From NCBI RefSeq assembly GCF_000005505.3, contig NC_016131.3:69514355-69578354 (forward strand): a stretch of 64,000 nt of DNA, read 5' to 3'. The stretch comes from Brachypodium distachyon. Lineage: Eukaryota > Streptophyta > Magnoliopsida > Poales > Poaceae. This document shows, piece by piece, positions 35,001-45,088 of this stretch. Within the stretch, counting starts at the first letter, position 1; every line of letters begins with the position of its first letter. The notes beneath the pieces are model-generated. The model worked only from the letters and a program-made list of their open reading frames with translations. It made no database searches and had not been told where the DNA came from. Made by a program: the position numbers and the translations under genes.

Positions 35001-37595
35001 TAGAAAGTAAAAACAAAAAATGTGGTATTGTCTATTCATTCACAGGTATACTTAACTTACCATCAGAAGTTGGAGGTTTCATATCTCTCTTCCCAGAAAA
35101 TTGGGCTGTCCTTGTTTGTGTATCATTATCTACTGCAAGGACTGGTTTCTCCACTCTACCTTGTACTTCACTCATCTGGAAGAACTTAAAGAGATTAATC
35201 TAACAGGTGTATATGTGTATGTCAAACTTCATATCTTGTTGAAAATAGTACAAAAGTAAATTTCACAAATTTTATAAATCAGAGGTTAATCAGCGATTCA
35301 GCATTCACTGAAGACAATAATTGCCAGGATTTGACTTACTGGCAACTTATCTGTCTTGACATCCTCATCGGCCTCCAAACTGGATATGCTAAATTTTTCT
35401 TCAACTCCATCTTTGCTTCCATTTTTCCCACTGGACTGATATTGGACTTGAGGTGCCGCTTTTCGCTTAGGTGAAACCTCAGGACTAAATTTCTTTATGA
35501 AATCCTTTAGAACTCTGCTACCACGACTTTTCTCTCGTGAAGGTGGATGCATACTTTTAGCACTGGGGCTAGCTGCCGACACATTGTTGTTTGCATTGTT
35601 GGTGCTTTGTTTTGTCCCTGGAGAGAAAGAACATCAGCGTCAACCCATCTATTCGCAGATTCACATCAAGATGACAAAAGGCATTTTAGATTCCTGTGTT
35701 AGAAAAAATTGTGCCCTTTTCTGGAAGTTAGATAAGCTGACAGAAAAAAAAAGACTGTTACTAGCTAACGAAAATGTGCTCAGTAATGATCATGCAGCAT
35801 TCTGAATAAAAGGACACCTGTTTGTTTGGTTGTATCACCCTGCATGTAGTCATCAAACACTAAAGAAAGAGGTTCCTCCTTGGTTGTTGAGTTTCTACTA
35901 TGTTTTGTTTCCAAGAAGTCATCTTTCCCAGACTTGAAATCTTCATAGTCAACCTGACTTTTTGATGCCGCCGTTGCAGTTGACATGGTTTCGTCCTCAT
36001 CAATTAGGTCGATGCCTTGCACAACCACCTGAGGGAAGCTTCTAACTCCAATGATATGTCCATCTTTTTCTTGTACACTAGCTGGCAACATTAAGAAAGC
36101 TCCTTTCCCTGCCCACTTATAGAATGAAAAATGGAATTTGTTATTGGCAATGAAGCTTTCTGAGCTAACAGGAGTCCCTTCATATTCACTGTCCATAGAG
36201 TGAACAGAATGAGAGGTGTCTTTTTTCTCGCCACTTTGGGAACGAAACCGGGATAGGAAGGGATATCGATGCCATGAAAAGGGATTCTTCCTGGAATCTT
36301 GCTGGGGTGCCCCTTGATCAAGGAAACTGTTTGTGGATGAATTCGGTGAAGCTGGAACACTGTAAGCGTAAGATGTTCCATCATTATTTATGTTGGATGC
36401 ATGCCGGGATGGAGAAGTAGGCACTGAATTGTCCACACCTCTTGTGAATTTCATGGAGAAGCTGCAAGAAGAGGATATGTGTAAAATCAATATAAAGTAT
36501 GGTCCTCAGTTCTGTGCATTCCCGTTTGGAATTAAAATTCACAATGTGCGGGCTGCAGTTTAGACTTGTGGCTCCATCCAAAAGTTATCACAATATCCAT
36601 GTAAGCAGTGAAATTTGTATGGGTCTCTTCAGTTACCATGTACAACTGAAGTAACTTGATTACGTGCACTGACATTAGCATCATAAATATATTATAAGTA
36701 TGATTTGTCTGTGGAGGAACTTATATATCGTTTCATGACCACTTACTTTGTTGTCTTCAGCACAATAAATGGATGAGTGTAGCTGCGCATATTCATTCTT
36801 AAATTCCAAGGGCACGTTAAACCAGTGTAGTTGTACATTTTCATTCTTAAATTCCCAGGGCAACGCGCTGGACATCATCTAGTCCCAAGAACAGCACAGC
36901 CGACCAGGAGATGGTCAATGTCTTCCAGATCACCCACGGCAGCTCAAGCTCAACCGACTACTGTTTGGAAATTCCATGATCGACCAATAAATGATATCTA
37001 ATTATATATACCTTTTGGCAAAACAGAGAGTCATCGAAAGGACTACAAATCAGTAGGTTGCGCAATTTGATATCTTGACAATATCAACAATTTCGCACTT
37101 AGCCAGACAGCAACGATTGATATGAACAATGTGCACCGATTTTGTTCATACCACTTCACGGTGAAAACTCGCTTAGCACTAAACCAAATACCTCGACCGC
37201 AGGCGGCTCGTGGACCCAGGCGACGCCGGCGCGCCAAACACGTCCCTATCGCCGGAGGCGCCGCCCCGCCTGGGGGACAGCGACTCGCCCCCGGGGAATA
37301 TATCCCTGTAGAACTCCTGCCCGAGCTGCCGCCGCTCGGAGCTCGTGCGCTCCCCGAACACGGGCCTCTCCCCGGGCCCGCTCTCTCCCCCGCTCCGCGT
37401 CATCGACGCCGACCCGGAGCTCGTGCGCTCCCCGAACACGAACCTCTCCTCGGTCCCGCTCCGCCCCCTCGACGCGGAGCCGAAGGACGAGTCCATCGAG
37501 GAGCGCCGCAGGCGGTCGTTCCCCGACGAACGCCGGGGCGGGCCGCCGAAGACGTCCGCGAAGTCCAGGTCGGACCTGTCGGGCGGCGCGGCCAT
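32092..37595 (-). CDS. JAC1: J-domain protein required for chloroplast accumulation response 1 (JAC1)-like
   Basis: Ten minus-strand exons give 684 residues: 37595-37192, 36461-35818, 35617-35340, 35175-35061, 34621-34536, 33786-33725, 33443-33272, 33185-33108, 32806-32630 and 32130-32092. The N-terminus [20 protein letters not shown] is followed by two repeats of the type FVFGERTSS and PVFGERTSS, then a long Ser-rich, low-complexity region ([20 protein letters not shown]). The C-terminal auxilin-type J domain reads [53 protein letters not shown] (HPD intact) and [20 protein letters not shown]. Arabidopsis JAC1 (about 650 residues) recruits Hsp70 and is needed for blue-light chloroplast relocation through cp-actin filaments. 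The exon at 33443-33272 is the least certain: its acceptor was chosen because it alone keeps frame. Introns hold two adjacent MITEs and a LINE tail. Confidence 0.88.
33887..34043 (-). mobile_element. 5'-truncated LINE tail with target-site duplication
   Basis: GTTCACATAAT occurs at 33887-33897 and 34033-34043. Between them lie 135 bases that on the minus strand end in GAATGACGGGGATCGACCGT, then CTTTTCCCTCAAAAAA. The ending on GACGGGG and an A-run resembles the 3' ends of grass LINEs. It sits in intron 5 of the JAC1-like gene, in the same orientation as the gene. Confidence 0.65.
34167..34255. mobile_element. Stowaway MITE in JAC1-like intron 5
   Basis: Left arm CTCCCTCCGATCCAAATAAG then TGTCTCAGATTTAG; right arm CAATCTGAGACATTTATTAT ending GGATCGGAGG. 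TA lies at 34165-34166 and 34256-34257. It abuts a second element with a shared TA. Confidence 0.88.
34258..34370. mobile_element. Second Stowaway MITE, directly adjacent
   Basis: It begins CTCCCTCCGTTCCATAATTC and ends with the inverted GAATTATGGAACGGAGGGAG, the arms being near-perfect. TA at 34256-34257 is shared with the previous element, and TA follows at 34371-34372. It has the same family signature (TTGTCGAAATATTACATGTA) as 20765-20877. Confidence 0.9.
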
Positions 37596-37872
37596 GGCGA
37601 TGCCGGCTACGCGCGTGGCAGCGGAGAGTAGCCGAGCACGAGCAGGTGGAGGGAGCCGGAGGCCGTGGGGATTTGTGGCGGGGAGCGTCGCTGGGAATTT
37701 CACATGGCTCAGGTTCTTGCAGCGGTGTCTCGTCGTCGCTCGGACGCCCACATCGGCGGCCCGGGCTTGCCTTGTCCGTTGCTGCGCCTGTAATTTCCGT
37801 TGTCTTCGTTCATTCATTTGCGCGATCTACGCGGCAAAAGGCCAATATGACGATGGGCTTCGCTTACTGGAT

Positions 37873-37955
37873 GGCCCACGCGTGAGTATTTGGTCCAAAG
37901 GCCCATCAAATTATTTAGCCTGCTATACTGAAACCCTAGCCTCCTCTCTATATAC
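37873..37955 (+). promoter_or_regulatory. Promoter of a non-coding (snoRNA) unit: Site II, telo-box, TATA
   Basis: Two GGCCCA Site II elements (37873-37878, and within AGGCCCA at 37899-37905) are followed by a telo-box AAACCCTAGC (37931-37940) and a TATA box TATATAC (37949-37955). This ordered combination is known from plant ribosomal protein and snoRNA gene promoters and drives growth-linked transcription. It faces right, toward the snoRNA pair, and lies about 280 bp upstream of the oppositely oriented JAC1-like start codon. Confidence 0.65.
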
Positions 37956-38520
37956 ACCCCACCCCAGCATCACAACAACACGGCCGCCGTCGCCTCGTTC
38001 CCTCCCTACGCCTACATCGATTCTTCTGTCGCAAGGCTTTGTTTTCTATTTCGATCTTGTTTGATGTTCTTTCTCTCTTCTAAAATCCTTCTCGATGAAG
38101 AGAGTACAGCAGACGGGCGGTCTGAACTGATGCCGTGTTGATATGTCTGCAATTTCCGTGCTGGCCTTGTGGTTGGCATCCGAGAGAAAAGCAATTGCTC
38201 CCTCTTCCAATCTTCCCCGCGTCATTAGATTTTCGATTCGCTAATTTCTGCTGTGTTTTTCTTTCTTCATTCATCATTTGCGCTTAGCTTATCTTGTTCT
38301 CTTAGATGGGGTTCGGTTTTTCTAAACTGGATCCAAGATCTGAGGGGTCAAAGCTGGTGCAGATAGTGAGATGGTTTACTTACCAACCCGTTGCAGCGTT
38401 TGCCATTGCTCTGGAGTCAAATGGTCTAACCGAAATATCTCCTTACAAATCAGGCTCTAAGATTGTTTTTTTTATTTTCTTTTTTCTTTCTAAATTACCA
38501 AATTATGTGGACCTTCTCTG
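37956..38520 (+). other. Leader part of the snoRNA unit
   Basis: No protein family is recognisable. It includes an imperfect hairpin closed by GATGCC (38129-38134) and GGCATC (38175-38180), followed by AGAGAA (38183-38188), which fits an H box. The expected second hairpin with a terminal ACA is not found, so I do not call an H/ACA snoRNA. A frame at 38306-38581 lacks any known domain. Confidence 0.45.
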
Positions 38521-38610
38521 CTGGCATGTGACGAACAGATATCCTACACTCTCAATGGAAAACTTTCCATGTGTGGACTAATAATCTCCGCTTATTATCT
38601 GATGCCTTGC
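38521..38610 (+). ncRNA. Box C/D snoRNA, copy 1 (predicted 25S rRNA U48 guide)
   Basis: Terminal stem GGCA (38523-38526) with TGCC (38603-38606), a weak C box (TGACGA at 38529-38534), and D box CTGA at 38599-38602. The guide CTCCGCTTATT (38586-38596) lies two bases before the D box and is an exact 11-nt complement of 25S rRNA AATAAGCGGAG, the sequence targeted by the familiar ITS4 primer. The fifth base upstream of the D box is A38594, which pairs with the U in AAUAAG. Counting from my memory of the plant 25S 5' end, that is U48. The weak C box and short stem leave doubt that this copy is functional. Confidence 0.65.
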
Positions 38611-38680
38611 GTTGATCGCGCTTTGTTGTCTTTTTTTTAGTTCTGGTTGCATAGTTAGGAATCCTTTATATGGAGCTTAG

Positions 38681-38762
38681 GGTGGCAAATGATGTGAAAG
38701 ATTATATGCTAGAATCTGAATCTTCATGTGGACAAAAACTCCGCTTATTATCTGATGCCACA
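38681..38762 (+). ncRNA. Box C/D snoRNA, copy 2 (predicted 25S rRNA U48 guide)
   Basis: The terminal stem is GTGGCA (38682-38687) with TGCCAC (38756-38761). The C box is ATGATGT (38689-38695), the D' box CTGA (38716-38719) and the D box CTGA (38752-38755), with the stem following directly. The guide CTCCGCTTATT (38739-38749) equals that of copy 1 and has the same spacing, so the predicted 2'-O-methylation target is the same U in AAUAAGCGGAG of 25S rRNA. Outside the guide and D box the two copies have diverged, but both keep CATGTG and GGAC just before the guide. The complete stem/box layout makes this the more convincing member. Confidence 0.8.
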
Positions 38763-40840
38763 CATCTGCTTCGTGACAACTTTGAGTTTTTGGTATGCCT
38801 TTAGTTTGGATTTCTGGAACATTGCAGTACCATCCAGGCATGTCTGATGAAATCGAACGGAACAAGTGCCGTGGATTTATAAGCAATTTGTATATTGTGA
38901 CCTTGACTACAGTTCACTGGAACCAGAAAATTCACTACTGATCTGAAATTGAGTTTCAAACTTATGGAGACAGTACGCTGCGGGATTGCGCTCCACCTGT
39001 CTCAAAGCTGGAGAATCGCCACTTCAAACTGGCCTGGTACCATTTGAAGTGAATTTTGGATCGTTTGACGTATTGGTATCCACTCGCTTGAAAAAAGAAG
39101 CAAGGATCGTCCGTCGTTTTCCTCGCCGCTAATGCAACTCAAATCCCCGCAATCGTGTTCGACGAATTTGTCATGTCACCTTCTGAGTTCTGAAGTCGCT
39201 CGATCAGTAAACGTGCAGGATAAACCTCAGGCTCGTAGGCCCAAACCTGGAATTTAAAGGCCCATTCAGCGGACTCAACAAATCATTTTCGTGCTGAAAC
39301 CCGGCCCGTAGATGAAAATAACAGTAGCGTGGATCACCGATGAGGTGGTACTAAAACACCCCGCCACACACCATGAATCACCAGAAAGAGTCCTTGATGT
39401 AGTGCTTCTGCTTCTGCGCGTCAACAAAACCCAGTCAAAGGGCCGGTTCTTTTCTGCTTCCTGAGCCGAGAAGCTACCCTTCTTCCAGCTTCCTAGAGAA
39501 GGCGCCAGCTTCTTTTAGGAGAAAGTCCTAGAAGCCGAAAAGAACGCAAGCAAAGTAGTTTAGTCCTATATTAAATGACGAAATATTACATGTATCTAAA
39601 CGTTTTTTGGTACAGATATATGGGTTGTATCTTGTGAATCGATCGCTTTGGTACATCCGTGTATCCACTCTTTCCCTGTCTTCCAATCTAGATCCGGTGT
39701 GTACAGTTCCTCCATTGCAATTTTTCAAAGACACCCGCCTCGCCAAGTTAGGATTGTCAAATATCTAGAAAAGCCCCCAGCACTCATCTCCCTCGCCCAA
39801 GCCCCTAGCCTCTTGAATCCCCAAATTCCCCAATCGCTCTCCCACCTAGCAAGAACAAACTCTTCTATCCACCATAGATTCGTCCCAACGAACCCACGAT
39901 GATAACCACGATTGCGGCAACCAGGTGACGATCCCCACGGGCGACGGCCACCGCACAATGTCTACGGAGCGTGGCTGTTACCAGATTCCGGCGGTTGAGA
40001 CCCCCGCGGCCCCCGCCGCCCAGTAATGGCACCCTGCAATTCGAAATTCGAGACAAGTGTAGCCGGCCACCACATCCAGATGTGATGGCAATCGCTAGCC
40101 TGTGATCGAGACCCGCGTTTGGCACTTTGGCGACCACAACATCCCGGCGAAGAGGCTACCTGCTTCATTTTGCTGTCAAGGATACAACTGCTATTCTTAA
40201 TGGAGCAGCAATTCTGGTTAGACAAGTTCCGCTTTTTGATTGCAAGTTTTTGTTTGGGTGTGCCCACTGCCCAGGCATCTTCAGAATGTAATTCACATAG
40301 TGTTTGTGAGTACAAATTTCTGAAGGTACTGAATGTCAAGTTGTGCTAGCAAAATCGTTGTCCCCAACCGCAGTGGCCTCCATGTTGATCAATCTCAGCG
40401 AATCACAGGAGAAATTTTGGCTGTCACAGAGGGAGGCCGGGAGTTGGGAACAAGGAAGACACCATTTGCTGGGGGGTTTCCGAAAATTAGAAGGCTAATT
40501 TGGGTGGCTTTTCTACATAATTGACAAGTCTAACTTGGAAGAGGCGGATTTTGGAAAATAGCCACGGAGGCACTGTAGACAGAGGATTTCAATCGGAAGG
40601 CACTGGACAAACGGATGCAGGGATACACTGGGACAATGGATTCACAGAATATGACGCCTAGATATATCCCTATTAAGTGAAGTTTGTATCGTGTTTCTCA
40701 AAAACAAAGTATCTTTAAACCATAAATCAAAATCAGAAAAACAAAACACTTTGGCCTTCACAACTGATTTTGTGGTACATAATGCAAAGAATTTAAGCCC
40801 ATTAGCTAAGACATCAAGATTGTAACACAGAAGTAGAAGT
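38763..40840. other. Downstream of snoRNA pair, anonymous DNA
   Basis: Two strong hairpins lie at 38967-39003 (GAGACAG with CTGTCTC) and 39020-39051 (CACTTCAAA with TTTGAAGTG, extended by TGG with CCA). A decayed MITE fragment is at about 39560-39625. 39640-40680 has GC-rich and repetitive character with open frames on both strands but no domain I can name. It may be a decayed transposon. Confidence 0.45.
39560..39625. mobile_element. Stowaway MITE fragment
   Basis: GACGAAATATTACATGTATC followed by TAAACGTTTTTTGG matches the interior of the 20765 and 34258 elements, but both termini are missing. Confidence 0.5.
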
Positions 40841-41026
40841 CAGGGTGTGCATTCGGTTATTCGGTTTGGGTAATGTGGTTTTTGGTGAAGACCAATTTAT
40901 GTTATTCGAACCAATGATGTCATGTTTTCTAACCAAATATCACTTAACCCCTATTTTTGAATGAAATGTATATAAAAAACTACACATTTTAAAATTCTTA
41001 TCACTTAGCACATACTCGCACCCCTA
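40841..41026. mobile_element. Small element with short inverted ends, possibly hAT-type MITE
   Basis: It starts CAGGGTGTGCATTCGGTTAT and ends ACATACTCGCACCCCTA, so the ends pair imperfectly as AGGGGTG-type inverted repeats. The CATTCGGTTATTCGGTTTGG start is a common one on grass elements. Convincing target duplications were not seen. Confidence 0.45.
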
Positions 41027-44000
41027 ATTTGGCCATCAGCTCTATTAACAACGTTTCTGGCTATGGCTCCCACTTGTTGGCCTTAGAATTATAAAGTGGC
41101 TCAGGTTTAATTATTAACAAAGTTAGTCATGATGTCCTTCCCTTAAAAAAAAGGAGGGCTTAGGTTGAGGCGGTCTGCTCCGGTTCAGATCGCAATGCTC
41201 CAAATCGTCCACATACATCGATACTTTGCCAAATCCCTAAAAAGTAGCCGGAGCATCAATTCCTCCCAACCCTTGTATTCTAGATCAGCAAATGCAACCA
41301 AATCGATTGAAATCCTCAAATCGTGTGAAACCGTAATCCTATAATTTGTCAGCAGAAATAGGGAAGAACAAAGTCGAACTCACCGGAACAAAACTAAGGG
41401 GATAGATCCAGTTGATAATCTACTACGGAACACATCTCCGGTTCCTTGGCCGAATATATCGATTTCATCTCTAAGCGGCGGAAATGTTGAACAACCAGAC
41501 TGCCTAAACCAAAACCCTTTTATGTTTATGGGGCCGAGATGTGGGACCCACAGTTAGAAACGTTGATTCCCAAATTAGTGGTTTTCTTATAGGGATTCTT
41601 ATACAGTTTAGTTGAAGAGTCACTTCCAAAATGTTTAGTTCTGTTATACACATCGAGTGCCCTGTGATATTTACTCAAAGGATACAAATGCGTGGGTTGT
41701 TGAATGCTGAACAAAATGTGCAAAGTGGTGCGACCAAAATTTGTAGGCCTGAATGATACCATATGCTAGCATATTTGATTCAATTTTCGAAAGGATATCT
41801 CCAATAATATTTGAGATACAAACGTCCATAGTTACCGAGGAACCAAAAGACAGTGACACATGAGATAATTTATACCCATTTGGGGCTAGAGAACAACCAC
41901 GGCTGAAGTTGGCTGCTTGCAAGTTGACCGACCCGCGGCTAGATCTTGATTGACACGACAGCTCAACTGGAAGCTCTAAAAATGATCAGGGGTTCGGACG
42001 AGAGTATAGAGTGGGCTCTGAACCAAGAGCGTAAACCAATCTAATTATCCTATTTCATCTCACCTTTAAAAATTGAGCAGGCTCCGCACTACAACAAAGA
42101 GATAACTGAGCACTCGTACTCGCGTCACCTGCCAAAGTCGCGCCAGGTTCACGCAAAGACACCGCGGTTCTCCTGCCGCAGCCTGGACGGAATCTATACG
42201 ATCTTAGAACTCTTGGATCGACCCTCGTCTCCCCAGCGTGTACAACGATCACGAAGCATAGCCCGCCCAGGGAGTCCAGAGACACCCGGAAACCCTCCAC
42301 TTGGAGCAAGCCCGCCCCGCCGGCCGCGCGCGCTGTGATCCCGTCGAACGCGACAAGCAGCAGCGGACAAACACCCCGATACAGGTCCTCCTCTTCCTCC
42401 GTGCACATCCGCGCACGCGCACGCACGCACGGGTGCCGCTGCTGCCAGTCTGCGGTACCTGCTGACCTGCTCCGATCAAATCCATCTTCGCAGCGCCCGC
42501 TACGGTCTACTGCGCGGCACGCGGCGACGCAGACGCAGCATACAGCAGTCAGTCACCCTGCCACTGGATGCATCTGCCGCGCGCACGCACGTACGCGCGC
42601 GCTCGCTCACTACTGGAAGCACCCTATTGCCCGGTTTCTGGCTTTTAGCAGTCGCCGTGATCGATCGATGTGATCACGCGCACGGACGCACGGGCGGGCC
42701 GGCGGGGCGGTGCGGGCGACGGCATGGGTACGCACGACAGGACGCCACGGCTCAGCCTTGCAGGACGCGATCTCCCCCTCTGTAGGACACGACTTTGTTG
42801 CTGCTGAGTAGTGCAGACCACCCTTCACCTTCACTGATCGATGGCACTCGTGCATCGATGATCGATCCCGGGATCGTTTCTGTTTTGTTTTTCTTGTCTG
42901 TGGAGTTTTCTGCGCTTTACGCGGGTTCGGGCGTTTTCGGTGCAGGTTCGAAAGAAGAGGATTTTGGACAAGATTTAGTAGCACTGCGGTGGAAGATGAG
43001 AGTTGAATGACAAGGGAGGGATCCTTCCGATTTCGCTGACGAGGCGGCCCTGAGAGCCGTTGACTGACAGCCGAAGCTGGAGGAAACCATGGCGATCGAT
43101 CGAGGCGGAGTTGGCAGGTGCCATGATAAATTCATTGAAAGCGAGTAACTCGTGAGCTGCGTCCAAGGCAAGGGACCGCAACGTATACGATTACCCATCA
43201 CGAACGATATCATAATGGTAGCACGCTCGTCCTCGATCGGTCATTGGCAGTCCCCGCACAACCGGAGGCTTCGGAAAGGGAAAAGAAATATTCTCGCTGG
43301 GCACACGCAAAAAAGCCTGCTCCTTGTGAATCGATTCAGTCAGTTGTGCTGCTCGGTGGTTTATCGTGACCGAACCAGGACTAGTTGTGGGTAAGCGATG
43401 GCGACCGATGACGTGCTTGGAAATGCAAGCTCCCGTTGCACGAATCCAGCTGAAAAGAAGCATGGAACTCCGGACGCATCACATGCATCGGAAAATACTA
43501 CGGTGACAGTGGAAATGAGGAACAGCTGCAGCATCTACCGAGTAAGTTTTAGGGCATGTTTGGATCAGTTGTACAGCTTACGCTCCTGGCGAGACGATTC
43601 CTCAATTTGGGCGCCATATCATTGATCGCCGCGGCCTATCTTAGGTGCATGATAATTAGCGAGGCACGACGGCAAGAAAGTCTTGCCCGTCAAAAGGAAG
43701 ACACCAATCAAGCTGCGAGTTAAAAATTGTTGCTGTAGATTAAACCAAAAATCAGCTATCCAGAAGGCAAAACATGTAGAAGTGGTCCAACTAAATGAGA
43801 TAATCATGATGTAAAATATCAAATGGCAAACATATAAACAGATGGTGACACCCTGTCCTGCTTAGTCTTCATATTTCCACTCGGTTGACTCTGTTACAAA
43901 GAAGAAGCTGGACAACTAAAATAAAAAATCATCTCATTCCACATAAAACTCCACAAACGCAGTCGCTATCACAGATCACTTCCCACTCAGTTCTACGCCA

Positions 44001-44107
44001 ATAAAACCATTCCTCCCCGCCCAGGCCAGGTCCTCCTCCTTCCTTCAAGGCTTCAACCCCCAAGGCCCCAGCCCTTCCTCGGATCACACACATATACTCT
44101 TTCCCGA
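41027..44107. other. Intergenic DNA upstream of the OVATE gene
   Basis: No recognisable gene. 42060-42760 is GC-rich with alternating CGCACG/GCGCGC tracts and open frames on the minus strand that match no family. 43398-43550 is a short plus-strand open segment (MATDDVLGNASSRCTNPAEK) ending near a GTAAG, without a supporting partner exon. Confidence 0.45.
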
Positions 44108-44113
44108 TATAAA
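44108..44113 (+). promoter_or_regulatory. TATA box of the OVATE gene
   Basis: TATAAA within CGATATAAACTCC, 112 bp before the start codon, a normal spacing for a short plant 5' UTR of about 80 bases. Confidence 0.65.
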
Positions 44114-44224
44114 CTCCCCCAAACCCCGCTTCGGTCATTCACACCACCCTTCTCTGGCTCTCTGCCCTGGCCAGGCCGCACTGTGCTCCGCGCGCGTCTT
44201 GCACATTCCTGCCGCTCCCCACCC

Positions 44225-45088
44225 ATGGCGAAGCGCCTCTTCCATTCCTGCCGCTCACCTTCGGCCGCCGCCGTGGTCACCCCCACGACCACAACGCACG
44301 CCCACCTCGGCAAGCGCCACCAGCCACCGCCCCCCACGGGCGCGTGCTGTCCGCGCGGCCTCCCTCGCAGCAGGCGCCCGTCCCTGCCGCCGGAAACCTG
44401 CGGCGCCAGAGGATGCGCCGCGGACTACGCCGCCGACGACCTCCCCCCCGCCCGCGGCTCCCCCGCCTACCGCTGGCTCAAGAGCTCCCACTGGCACGTC
44501 ATCGAGGCCGCCGCGGCCGCCGCCACCGACGGCGACGAAGACACGCCCTCGCCCCGCCTCAAGATCGACGCGCGGCGCCGGTTGCGCCGCTCTCGCCGAG
44601 AACGCCGCCGCCGGCGGCTCCACCGCAAGACGACGGCCCTGGCGAGCCTCAGCCTGAGCCTGTCTTCCGGCGACAGCGGCTGGTTCAGCAGCAGCGACGA
44701 AGATGACGAGGATGAGCCGGCCTCGTACAGCCGCCGCATGGTCTCGACCGCGACGGAGACTACTACTTCGTCTGGCGCGAGCGGGAGCTCTGCCGGCGCC
44801 GTGTTGGCGGCCGCGGATGAGCAGCGTGCGGTGGGGGTGGTGGCCGGGAGCTTCGCGGTGGTGAAGCGCTCGGACGACCCGCGGGCCGACTTCAGGCGGT
44901 CCATGGCGGACATGGTCGTGGGCCGCCGCATCTACGACGCCGACGGCCTCGAGCGCCTGCTGCGATGTTTCCTCGCGCTCAACGACGAGCGACACCGCCG
45001 CGACATCGTCGGCGCCTTCGGCGACGTCTGGGAGGCCGTCTTCTCCGACCCCCACGCCACTGCCACCTTCTCCCAGCCCGCAAGCTAG
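44225..45088 (+). CDS. OVATE family protein (OFP), transcriptional repressor
   Basis: An intronless gene of 287 residues. The first ATG gives MAKRLFHSCRSPSAAAVVTP; upstream in-frame codons lack another ATG. The N-terminal half is low-complexity and basic (LRRSRRERRRRRLHRK, a probable nuclear signal), and the middle has an acidic Ser tract (WFSSSDEDDEDE). The OVATE domain occupies about residues 205-275: SFAVVKRSDDPRADFRRSMA, DMVVGRRIYDADGLERLLRC, FLALNDERHRRDIVGAFGDV, WEAVF. OFPs repress transcription through KNOX/BELL and TRM partners and affect organ shape. GC content is extreme, as usual for intronless grass genes. Substrate or partner identity of this copy cannot be read from the sequence. 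Confidence 0.93.
   Translation: MAKRLFHSCRSPSAAAVVTPTTTTHAHLGKRHQPPPPTGACCPRGLPRSRRPSLPPETCGARGCAADYAADDLPPARGSPAYRWLKSSHWHVIEAAAAAATDGDEDTPSPRLKIDARRRLRRSRRERRRRRLHRKTTALASLSLSLSSGDSGWFSSSDEDDEDEPASYSRRMVSTATETTTSSGASGSSAGAVLAAADEQRAVGVVAGSFAVVKRSDDPRADFRRSMADMVVGRRIYDADGLERLLRCFLALNDERHRRDIVGAFGDVWEAVFSDPHATATFSQPAS

Noticed and set aside
38129..38265. Complete H/ACA snoRNA
   Set aside because: The first hairpin and an H-box-like word are present, but no second hairpin ending in ACA could be found.
39962..40339. Minus-strand frame of 125 codons in a GC-rich patch
   Set aside because: No recognisable domain; likely decayed transposon or chance frame.
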